Shown: one piece after another, positions 1 to 5,040 of the stretch | Numbering within the stretch: position 1 is the stretch's first letter | Layout: every line of letters begins with the position of its first letter | Origin: an uncultured Rhodoferax sp. | Lineage (GTDB): Bacteria; Pseudomonadota; Gammaproteobacteria; Burkholderiales; Burkholderiaceae_C | Length of the DNA stretch: 5,040 nucleotides | Assembly: GCA_936943465.1 (NCBI GenBank) | Contig: CAKZJN010000254.1 | Coordinates: forward strand, 1-5,040 | Direction of reading: 5' to 3' | Made by a program: the position numbers and the translations under genes | Notes under the pieces: model-generated | What the model was told of the DNA's origin: nothing | What the model saw: only the letters and a program-made list of their open reading frames with translations | Database searches by the model: none

Positions 1-1157
1 TGTGGGGCCCGCCGGGCACCGGAAAAACCACCATCGCGCGGCTGATGGCCGATGCCTTTGATGCGCAGTTCATCACCATCAGCGCCGTGCTGGGCGGGGT
101 GAAAGACATCCGCGAAGCCGTGGAGCAGGCTGAACGCGAGCGCGATGGGCTGGCGCAGCGCCGCACGATCGTGTTTGTGGACGAGGTGCACCGCTTCAAC
201 AAGAGCCAGCAGGATGCGTTTCTGCCGCATGTGGAAAGCGGTCTGTTCACGTTTATTGGTGCCACCACTGAAAACCCTTCCTTCGAGGTCAACTCGGCCT
301 TGCTATCCCGTGCCGCGGTGTATGTGCTGCAGGCGCTGGGGCCGCAGGACATGCAGCAGATTGTGGAACGGGCCATTGCCGCGAGCGCCTTGCCAGTGAT
401 TGAGGCACCTGCGGTGGATCGGCTGATTGCCTATGCCGATGGCGATGCCCGCCGACTGCTGAATACGCTGGAAACGCTGGCGATTGCCGCCATGCAGGAA
501 AAAATTGCCACGATTACCGATGCCTGGCTGCTGAAGGTGCTGGGCGAGCGCATGCGCCGCTATGACAAGGGTGGCGAGCAGTTTTACGACACGATTTCTG
601 CGCTGCACAAAAGCGTGCGGGGCTCGGACCCCGATGCCTCGCTTTACTGGTTTGTTCGCATGCTCGACGGGGGCGCGGACCCGCGTTACATGGCGCGGCG
701 CCTGATTCGCATGGCCAGCGAAGACATCGGCTTGGCCGACCCGCGCGCGTTGCGACTGGCGCTAGACGCCGCCGATGTCTATGAGCGGCTCGGCAGCCCT
801 GAAGGGGAACTGGCCCTGGCCGAATGCGTGGTTTATCTGGCCGTGGCACCCAAATCCAATGCCGTTTACAAGGCCTACAACTCGGTCAAAGCCTTCATCA
901 AGAAGGACGGCACCCGCCCGGTGCCCATGCACCTGCGCAATGCCCCGACCAAACTGATGAAAGACCTCGACTACGGCAAAGGCTACCGCTATGCGCATGA
1001 CGAGGAGGGCGGCTTTGCGGCGGGCGAGCAGTACTTGCCCGATGGCCTACAGGCGCAGCGTTTTTACGAGCCGGTCGAGCGCGGATTGGAAATTCGGATC
1101 GCCGAAAAAATGCGCACTTTGCATGCGCTCAACCAGAAAAAGCATAAGGCCGACTAA
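1..1157 (+). CDS. rarA: RarA (MgsA) replication-associated recombination AAA+ ATPase, 5'-truncated by window edge
   Basis: The reading frame is open from base 3 to the TAA at 1155-1157, giving 384 codons. The window begins inside Walker A (WGPPGTGKTT, bases 3-32), so about 50 N-terminal residues lie outside; Escherichia coli RarA is about 447 aa. Further motifs seen are Walker B VFVDEVHRF (171-197), sensor 1 GATTENPSF (258-284), an LLSR arginine finger (300-311) and sensor 2 GDARRLLN (441-464). The C-terminal part carries YDTISALHKSVRGSDPDAS (573-629) and RMASEDIGLADP (708-743), hallmarks of the RarA/MgsA/WRNIP1 family tetramerisation and C-terminal domain. These separate it from RuvB and DnaX, which share only the ATPase core. 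Family knowledge: it is a cytoplasmic DNA-dependent ATPase acting at stalled replication forks. The ATG at 45 is an internal methionine, not the start. No frameshift or missing motif is seen. The gene ends 221 bases before livH and is probably transcribed separately. Confidence 0.95.
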   Translation, partial: WGPPGTGKTTIARLMADAFDAQFITISAVLGGVKDIREAVEQAERERDGLAQRRTIVFVDEVHRFNKSQQDAFLPHVESGLFTFIGATTENPSFEVNSALLSRAAVYVLQALGPQDMQQIVERAIAASALPVIEAPAVDRLIAYADGDARRLLNTLETLAIAAMQEKIATITDAWLLKVLGERMRRYDKGGEQFYDTISALHKSVRGSDPDASLYWFVRMLDGGADPRYMARRLIRMASEDIGLADPRALRLALDAADVYERLGSPEGELALAECVVYLAVAPKSNAVYKAYNSVKAFIKKDGTRPVPMHLRNAPTKLMKDLDYGKGYRYAHDEEGGFAAGEQYLPDGLQAQRFYEPVERGLEIRIAEKMRTLHALNQKKHKAD

Positions 1158-1195
1158 TGGCCCATGATTCACAAACCGCGCGAGGGTAAACCCGC

Positions 1196-1229
1196 GCCAG
1201 GGGTGCTCTGAAATGGTGCCCCCTTTGGC
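1196..1229 (+). terminator. Weak hairpin after rarA, possible terminator
   Basis: Hand folding gives arm GGGGTGC (1200-1206) against GTGCCCC (1216-1222), seven pairs with two G-T wobbles and a 9-base loop. GCCA (1196-1199) and TGGC (1226-1229) extend it across a 3-base bulge. Only three T's (1224-1226) follow the inner stem, so it is a poor intrinsic terminator by sequence. It lies 39 bases after the rarA stop and is the nearest candidate for ending that transcript. It also covers the spacer of the promoter proposed for liv, so the pairing may be coincidental. Confidence 0.25.
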
Positions 1230-1235
1230 TACAAT
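1208..1235 (+). promoter_or_regulatory. Predicted sigma70-type promoter of the livHMGF operon
   Basis: A good -10 box TACAAT (1230-1235, 5 of 6 to TATAAT) is preceded by a 16-base spacer and a weak -35 CTGAAA (1208-1213, 4 of 6 to TTGACA). Transcription would start near 1242, giving a leader of roughly 137 bases before livH. It is the only convincing -10 element I found between rarA and livH. The weak -35 would fit an activator-assisted promoter, but no activator site is identified. Confidence 0.45.
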
Positions 1236-1249
1236 CCCCCCCACTCAAG

Positions 1250-1271
1250 CGCCACACACCCTTATGTGGCG
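1250..1271 (+). other. Hairpin in the liv leader
   Basis: A perfect 7-base inverted repeat, CGCCACA (1250-1256) and TGTGGCG (1265-1271), encloses an 8-base loop. It would sit at the very 5' end of a transcript starting near 1242. It is followed by GGGTTTCTTG, which has only a broken T tract, so it could be a leaky terminator, a 5' stabilising stem, or part of an attenuator. Its arms contain GCCACA and TGTGGC, also present in the terminator after livF. The inverted repeat is seen directly; any function is inference. Confidence 0.35.
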
Positions 1272-1378
1272 GGTTTCTTGCTAGGAACAGGTAGAGCCCA
1301 CAAGGCCGAGCCGCTTGTCAACAATTTGCAAACACAGCTTGTTGGTTCAGGCGCCGGCCACAAATCGGAGAATAGTTT

Positions 1379-2308
1379 ATGGATATTTTGTTACAGCAGA
1401 TCATTAACGGTCTGGTGTTAGGTAGCATGTATGCGCTGATTGCGCTCGGCTACACGATGGTGTACGGCATCATCAACCTCATCAATTTTGCCCACGGCGA
1501 AGTCATGATGGTCGGCGCGCTGACCAGTTGGTCCGTGATTGGCTTGCTTCAGCCCGCCATGCCCGGCACGCCGGGCTGGATACTGCTGCTGATTGCCCTG
1601 GTGATTGCCTGCGTGATGGCGGCTGCCCTGAACTTCCTGATTGAGAAAATCGCCTACCGCCCGCTGCGCAACAGCCCCAAGTTGGCTCCCCTGATCACTG
1701 CCATCGGCATGTCAATCCTGCTGCAAACGCTGGCGATGATCATCTGGAAGCCCAACTACAAGTCTTACCCCACGCTGTTGCCCAACACGCCGATTGATAT
1801 TGCCGGTGCTGTGATTACGCCCACGCAGGTTGTGATCCTGGCGACCACCGCCGTGTCTTTGGGCTTGCTGATGTGGCTGGTCAACTACACCAAGCTCGGT
1901 CGCGCCATGCGCGCCACCGCCGAGAACCCCCGCGTGGCCGGCCTGATGGGCGTCAAACCCGACGTCGTGATTTCTGCCACCTTCATTATTGGTGCCGTGC
2001 TGGCCGCCATTGCCGGCGTCATGTACGCCTCCAACTACGGTACCGCCCAACACGCCATGGGCTTCCTGCCCGGCCTGAAGGCCTTTACGGCCGCCGTGTT
2101 CGGTGGCATCGGCAACCTGGCCGGTGCGGTGGTGGGTGCCATTCTGCTGGGCCTGATCGAGTCGATTGGTGCCGGTTATATCGGTGACTTGACCGGCGGC
2201 GTGCTGGGAAGTAACTACTCCGACATTTTTGCGTTCATTGTGCTCATCGTGGTTCTGACCCTGCGTCCTTCCGGTCTGCTGGGCGAGCGCGTGGCTGACC
2301 GTGCGTGA
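1379..2308 (+). CDS. livH: LivH, branched-chain amino acid ABC transporter permease
   Basis: This 309-aa inner-membrane protein is one of the two channel subunits of a Liv/HAAT-family importer for leucine, isoleucine and valine; E. coli LivH is about 308 aa. About eight hydrophobic spans are visible, near residues 12-33, 40-58, 67-88, 103-123, 143-168, 195-219, 235-262 and 282-297. Family marks are INLINFAHGE (32-41), the cytoplasmic coupling loop KLGRAMRATAENPRVAGLMG (172-191), which contacts the ATPases, FGGIGNLAGA (241-250) and the C-terminal LRPSGLLGE (295-303). The ATG at 1379 is chosen because GGAG (1367-1370) lies 8 bases upstream and the protein begins in register with family members. 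It is first in the operon, with livM starting 13 bases after its stop. Substrate is inferred from the family; relatives carry other amino acids or amides, so specificity depends on a binding protein not seen here. Confidence 0.93.
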   Translation: MDILLQQIINGLVLGSMYALIALGYTMVYGIINLINFAHGEVMMVGALTSWSVIGLLQPAMPGTPGWILLLIALVIACVMAAALNFLIEKIAYRPLRNSPKLAPLITAIGMSILLQTLAMIIWKPNYKSYPTLLPNTPIDIAGAVITPTQVVILATTAVSLGLLMWLVNYTKLGRAMRATAENPRVAGLMGVKPDVVISATFIIGAVLAAIAGVMYASNYGTAQHAMGFLPGLKAFTAAVFGGIGNLAGAVVGAILLGLIESIGAGYIGDLTGGVLGSNYSDIFAFIVLIVVLTLRPSGLLGERVADRA

Positions 2309-2312
2309 GGAG
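2307..2312 (+). promoter_or_regulatory. Ribosome binding site fixing the livM start
   Basis: GAGGAG shares its first two bases with the livH stop TGA (2306-2308) and lies 9 bases before the ATG at 2322. This favours that ATG over the in-frame GTG at 2301, which would lie upstream of this site and overlap livH by 8 bases. The stop/SD overlap suggests translational coupling of livH and livM. Confidence 0.75.
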
Positions 2313-2321
2313 CGTATCAAC

Positions 2322-3407
2322 ATGACACAACAAAAGAAAATCATCACCTTCGTGGTCGCCGGCATTGCCCTGCTGGTACTGCCCCTGCTGCTGCAATCCT
2401 TTGGCAATGCCTGGGTGCGGATTGCCGATATGGCGCTGCTCTATGTGTTGCTGGCGCTGGGTCTGAACATCGTGGTGGGCTATGCCGGTCTGCTCGATCT
2501 GGGCTACGTGGCCTTTTTCGCCATCGGTGCCTATATGTATGGCCTGCTGTCCTCGCCGCACCTCACCGAGTCGTTTCAGTACATCGCCACGAATTTCCCC
2601 GATGGATTGCACTCGCCGCTGTGGGTGATCATTCCGGCGGGGGCCGGTCTGGCCGGCCTGTTCGGGGTGTTGCTGGGCGCGCCCACGCTGCGTCTGCGCG
2701 GTGACTACCTGGCCATCGTGACACTGGGCTTTGGTGAAATCATCCGCGTGTTCATGAACAACCTGGACGCACCGATCAACATCACCAACGGCCCCAAGGG
2801 CATCAGCTCGATCGATTCGCTGCACTTCTTCGGCCTGGATCTGGGCAAGAAGGCTGAAATTCTGGGCATCGAGTTCCAGTCCGTTTCGCTCTATTACTAC
2901 CTGTTCCTGGTGCTGGTACTGTTCAGCGTGGTGATCAGCCACCGCCTGGAACTGTCCCGCGTGGGCCGTGCCTGGATGGCGATTCGTGAAGACGAAATTG
3001 CCGCCAAGGCCATGGGCATCAATACCCGCAACATGAAGCTGCTGGCTTTCGGCATGGGTGCGACCTTTGGTGGCGTGTCGGGCGTGATGTTCGGGGCCTT
3101 CCAGGGCTTTATTTCTCCCGAGTCGTTCACCCTGATGGAGTCGGTCATGATCGTCGCCATGGTGGTGCTCGGCGGCGTGGGTCACCTGCCTGGCGTGATT
3201 CTGGGTGCGGTGCTGTTGTCGGCCCTGCCCGAAGTGCTGCGCTACGTGGCCGGCCCCTTGCAGGCCGCTACCGGCGGACGCCTGGACGCCTCCATCCTGC
3301 GCCAGTTGCTGATTGCGCTGGCCATGATCACCATCATGCTGATGCGTCCGCGCGGCCTCTGGCCCTCACCTGAGCATGGCAAGTCCTTGCAGACGGCTAA
3401 ATCCTGA
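2322..3407 (+). CDS. livM: LivM, branched-chain amino acid ABC transporter permease
   Basis: The second channel subunit of the importer, 361 aa from the ATG at 2322. A longer reading from GTG 2301 (368 aa) is less likely given the GAGGAG site at 2307-2312. Hydrophobic spans begin at residues 8-26 and 35-54 and continue through the protein, about nine in all. Family marks are GLNIVVGYAGLLDLG (47-61), LRLRGDYLAIVTLGFGEI (123-140), TNGPKGI (155-161), the coupling loop RVGRAWMAIREDEIAAKAMG (213-232), GGVGHLPGVILGA (284-296) and MRPRGL (341-346). E. coli LivM is longer (about 425 aa) because of an N-terminal extension; the shorter form here is common in Betaproteobacteria. The gene ends in tandem in-frame stops, TGA then TAG (3405-3410), and livG begins 17 bases after the first. 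It is expected to pair with LivH in the inner membrane. Confidence 0.93.
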   Translation: MTQQKKIITFVVAGIALLVLPLLLQSFGNAWVRIADMALLYVLLALGLNIVVGYAGLLDLGYVAFFAIGAYMYGLLSSPHLTESFQYIATNFPDGLHSPLWVIIPAGAGLAGLFGVLLGAPTLRLRGDYLAIVTLGFGEIIRVFMNNLDAPINITNGPKGISSIDSLHFFGLDLGKKAEILGIEFQSVSLYYYLFLVLVLFSVVISHRLELSRVGRAWMAIREDEIAAKAMGINTRNMKLLAFGMGATFGGVSGVMFGAFQGFISPESFTLMESVMIVAMVVLGGVGHLPGVILGAVLLSALPEVLRYVAGPLQAATGGRLDASILRQLLIALAMITIMLMRPRGLWPSPEHGKSLQTAKS

Positions 3408-3424
3408 TAGCAGGGAAGAACAAC

Positions 3425-4195
3425 ATGACAGATACCGTATTGAACGTTTCCGGTGTGTCCAAGCGCTTTGGCGGCCTGCAGGCCCTGAGCGATGTGGGCA
3501 TCAAAATTGAGCGTGGCCAGGTGTATGGCCTGATCGGCCCCAACGGCGCCGGCAAGACCACTTTCTTCAACGTGCTGACCGGCTTGTACACGCCCGACAG
3601 CGGCAGCTTTGAGCTGGCCGGCAAGCCCTACCAGCCCACCGCTGTGCACCTGGTTGCCAAAGCCGGCATTGCCCGCACGTTCCAGAACATCCGCCTGTTC
3701 GCTGAAATGACCGCGCTGGAAAACGTGATGGTGGGTCGCCACATCCGTACCCACTCCGGCCTGTTCGGCGCCGTGCTGCGCACCGCCAGCTTCAAGCAGG
3801 AAGAAGCCGAAATCGCCAAGCGCGCGCACGAGTTGCTCGACTACGTGGGCATTGGCAAATTCGCCGACTACAAGGCCCGCACCCTGAGCTATGGCGACCA
3901 GCGCCGCCTGGAAATTGCGCGCGCTCTGGCTACCGATCCGCAACTGATTGCGCTCGACGAGCCAGCCGCCGGCATGAACGCGACCGAAAAGGTCATGCTG
4001 CGCGAACTGATTGACCAGATCCGCAAGGACAACCGCACCATTTTGCTCATCGAGCACGATGTGAAGCTGGTGATGGGCCTGTGTGACCGCGTAACCGTGC
4101 TCGACTACGGCAAACAAATTGCCGAGGGCACGCCGGCTGACGTGCAGAAGAATGAAAAAGTGATTGAAGCCTATCTGGGCACCAGCGGGCACTGA
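3425..4195 (+). CDS. livG: LivG, branched-chain amino acid ABC transporter ATP-binding protein
   Basis: A 256-aa cytoplasmic ABC ATPase, close to E. coli LivG (about 255 aa). In order it has Walker A GPNGAGKTT (38-46), Q-loop glutamine 87 in ARTFQNI, the signature LSYGDQRRLEIARAL (154-168; LSYGDQ instead of LSGGQ, usual for LivG), Walker B LIALDEP (174-180) with catalytic Glu179, D-loop AAGMN (181-185) and switch histidine 211 in IEHD. The C-terminal segment VIEAYLG (246-252) is the typical end of the LivG/BCA family. All catalytic residues are present, so it should be active. The start is supported by a moderate GGGAAG site (3413-3418) ahead of the ATG. Its place between livM and livF, and its LivG-type rather than LivF-type signature and switch regions, decide the name. 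It would form a heterodimer with LivF beneath LivH and LivM. Confidence 0.95.
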   Translation: MTDTVLNVSGVSKRFGGLQALSDVGIKIERGQVYGLIGPNGAGKTTFFNVLTGLYTPDSGSFELAGKPYQPTAVHLVAKAGIARTFQNIRLFAEMTALENVMVGRHIRTHSGLFGAVLRTASFKQEEAEIAKRAHELLDYVGIGKFADYKARTLSYGDQRRLEIARALATDPQLIALDEPAAGMNATEKVMLRELIDQIRKDNRTILLIEHDVKLVMGLCDRVTVLDYGKQIAEGTPADVQKNEKVIEAYLGTSGH

Positions 4196-4204
4196 GGACA
4201 CGAC

Positions 4205-4924
4205 ATGACAGCAAAAACATTACTGAAAGTAACGGGCCTCAAGGTGGCGTACGGCGGCATTCAGGCCGTCAAGGGCGTGGACTTCGAGGTGCACGAAGGT
4301 GAACTGGTGTCGCTCATCGGCTCCAACGGTGCCGGCAAGACCACCACCATGAAGGCCATCACCGGCACGCTGGCCATCAATGCCGGTGACATTGAATACA
4401 TGGGCAAGAGCATCAAGGGCCAGGGCCCCTGGGACCTGGTGAAGCAGGGCCTGGCCATGGTGCCGGAAGGCCGTGGCGTGTTCACCCGTATGACCATCAC
4501 CGAGAATCTGCAGATGGGTGCCTATATCCGCGAGGACAAGGACGCCATTGCTGAGGACATGGAAAAAATGTTCACCATCTTCCCGCGTCTGCGCGAGCGC
4601 AAAGACCAGTTGGCCGGCACCATGTCCGGCGGTGAGCAGCAGATGCTGGCCATGGGCCGCGCGCTGATGAGCCGCCCCAAGGTGCTGCTGCTGGATGAGC
4701 CCTCCATGGGCCTGTCCCCCATCATGGTGGACAAGATCTTTGAGGTGGTGAGAGACGTGTATGCCCAGGGCGTGACCGTGCTGCTGGTGGAACAAAACGC
4801 CAGCCGTGCCTTGAGCATTGCCAACCGGGGCTATGTGATGGAATCGGGCATTGTGACCATGACCGGTGACGCCAAGGAAATGCTCAACGACCCCAAGGTG
4901 CGCGCCGCCTATCTGGGCGAGTAA
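4205..4924 (+). CDS. livF: LivF, branched-chain amino acid ABC transporter ATP-binding protein
   Basis: A 239-aa cytoplasmic ABC ATPase, the partner of LivG; E. coli LivF is about 237 aa. Visible motifs are Walker A GSNGAGKTT (39-47), VPEGRGVF (86-93) at the Q-loop position, signature MSGGEQQMLAMGRAL (140-154) and Walker B VLLLDEP (160-166) with catalytic Glu165. At the switch position the usual histidine is replaced by glutamine in VEQN (195-198). The PEGR and VEQN variants are normal for LivF and distinguish it from LivG, so they are not defects. The ending VRAAYLGE is also typical. The start ATG is preceded by GAGGA (4194-4198), which overlaps the livG stop TGA (4193-4195) and lies 6 bases from the start, suggesting translational coupling. 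It is the last gene of the operon; a strong terminator begins 19 bases after its stop. Confidence 0.95.
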   Translation: MTAKTLLKVTGLKVAYGGIQAVKGVDFEVHEGELVSLIGSNGAGKTTTMKAITGTLAINAGDIEYMGKSIKGQGPWDLVKQGLAMVPEGRGVFTRMTITENLQMGAYIREDKDAIAEDMEKMFTIFPRLRERKDQLAGTMSGGEQQMLAMGRALMSRPKVLLLDEPSMGLSPIMVDKIFEVVRDVYAQGVTVLLVEQNASRALSIANRGYVMESGIVTMTGDAKEMLNDPKVRAAYLGE

Positions 4925-4943
4925 AGCGCAACTTCTCTTGCGT

Positions 4944-4984
4944 AAAGCCACACGGGCAGGGCCTGTGTGGCTTTTGTATTTTTA
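4944..4984 (+). terminator. Strong intrinsic terminator of livHMGF
   Basis: Arms AAAGCCACAC (4944-4953) and GTGTGGCTTT (4965-4974) are perfect complements of ten bases. GGGC (4954-4957) can pair with GCCT (4961-4964), with one G-T wobble, extending the stem to 14 pairs and leaving an AGG loop. A T-rich tail, TTTTGTATTTTTA (4972-4984), overlaps the end of the right arm and follows it. The A's opposite the T's could give some activity on the minus strand too, though no minus-strand gene is seen. Confidence 0.9.
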
Positions 4985-4987
4985 GCC

Positions 4988-5040
4988 ATGAATATTCACG
5001 TTCTTTCCTTGCTGTTTGTCACCGTGGTCTGGGGCGCCAC
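4988..5040 (+). CDS. N-terminal start of a probable DMT/EamA-family transporter, cut by window end
   Basis: Seventeen complete codons are visible, reading MNIHVLSLLFVTVVWGAT with the last codon incomplete. A short polar start leading into a hydrophobic span with VTVVWGAT is the usual opening of drug/metabolite transporter (EamA/RhaT) permeases of about ten membrane spans and 290-310 aa; this is family knowledge applied to a very short stretch. The T tract of the preceding terminator ends 3 bases before the ATG, and no Shine-Dalgarno sequence is seen. The start could therefore differ, for example the in-frame GTG at 4967, which lies within the terminator stem. Substrate cannot be told from this fragment. 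It is separated from liv by the terminator and so is probably not part of that operon. Confidence 0.6.
   Translation, partial: MNIHVLSLLFVTVVWGA

Noticed and set aside
1157..1189. Ten-codon reading starting at the ATG that overlaps the rarA stop (TAATG)
   Set aside because: It is far too short and featureless (MAHDSQTARG); the overlap is probably chance.
1180..1197. Short hairpin GCGAGGG / CCCGCGC just after rarA
   Set aside because: It has three plus three pairs interrupted by an A-G mismatch and no T tract, so it is unconvincing as a terminator in GC-rich DNA.
1266..1423. GTG-started frame running from the leader into livH in another frame, a possible leader peptide or small protein
   Set aside because: No ribosome site precedes it, it has no run of branched-chain residues, and it overlaps livH out of frame without any recognisable motif.
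1712..2407. Minus-strand open frame (231 codons) opposite livH
   Set aside because: Its low-complexity His/Gly/Gln composition is an antisense shadow of a hydrophobic permease.
2244..3185. Long minus-strand open frame (313 codons) opposite livM
   Set aside because: It shows the same His/Gln-rich antisense composition and no family motif; livM on the + strand explains the region.
3242..4201. Long minus-strand open frame (319 codons) opposite livG and the end of livM
   Set aside because: It lies opposite genes with intact ABC permease and ATPase motifs. Its translation is rich in His, Gln, Ala and Gly, as expected from the antisense of GC-rich coding sequence, and it has no recognisable domain.
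4399..4800. LivF lacks the canonical Q-loop glutamine and switch histidine
   Set aside because: PEGR and VEQN at these positions are the normal LivF-family variants, not a loss of function.
4220..4951. Minus-strand open frame (243 codons) opposite livF
   Set aside because: It is an antisense shadow; its 5' end runs into the livF terminator and it has no domain features.

Overview
The window is a GC-rich stretch of a bacterial chromosome with every recognisable gene on the + strand. Codon use, the closeness of the LivH and LivG sequences to those familiar from Burkholderiales, and the TACAAT-type promoter point to a betaproteobacterium, most likely Comamonadaceae (Rhodoferax, Polaromonas or Acidovorax type). 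That placement is from recalled family resemblance, not from a search.

Layout. Positions 1-1157 hold the 3' part of rarA (mgsA), a replication-associated AAA+ ATPase that enters the window at its Walker A motif. Positions 1158-1378 are a 221-base intergenic region with a plausible sigma70-type promoter (-10 TACAAT at 1230-1235) and two hairpins; it contains no credible gene. Positions 1379-4924 are a compact four-gene operon, livH-livM-livG-livF, encoding the two permeases and two ATPases of a branched-chain amino acid (HAAT/Liv family) ABC importer. Gaps between the genes are 13, 17 and 9 bases, and the ribosome sites of livM and livF overlap the stop codon of the gene before. A strong intrinsic terminator at 4944-4984 ends the operon. 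From 4988 to the window end is the beginning of what looks like a DMT/EamA-family membrane transporter.

How the genes work together. LivH and LivM would form the inner-membrane channel and LivG and LivF the cytoplasmic ATPase pair. The periplasmic binding protein (LivJ/LivK type) that delivers substrate is not in the window: rarA lies upstream and a terminator plus an unrelated transporter lie downstream, so it is probably encoded elsewhere. rarA and the DMT gene are functionally unrelated neighbours.

Overall this is an ordinary housekeeping region. I found no mobile element, CRISPR array, RNA gene, phage or defence gene, or novel system. The points most worth checking are the liv leader with its alternative pairings, the absent binding protein, the livM start, and the cramped start of the last gene.
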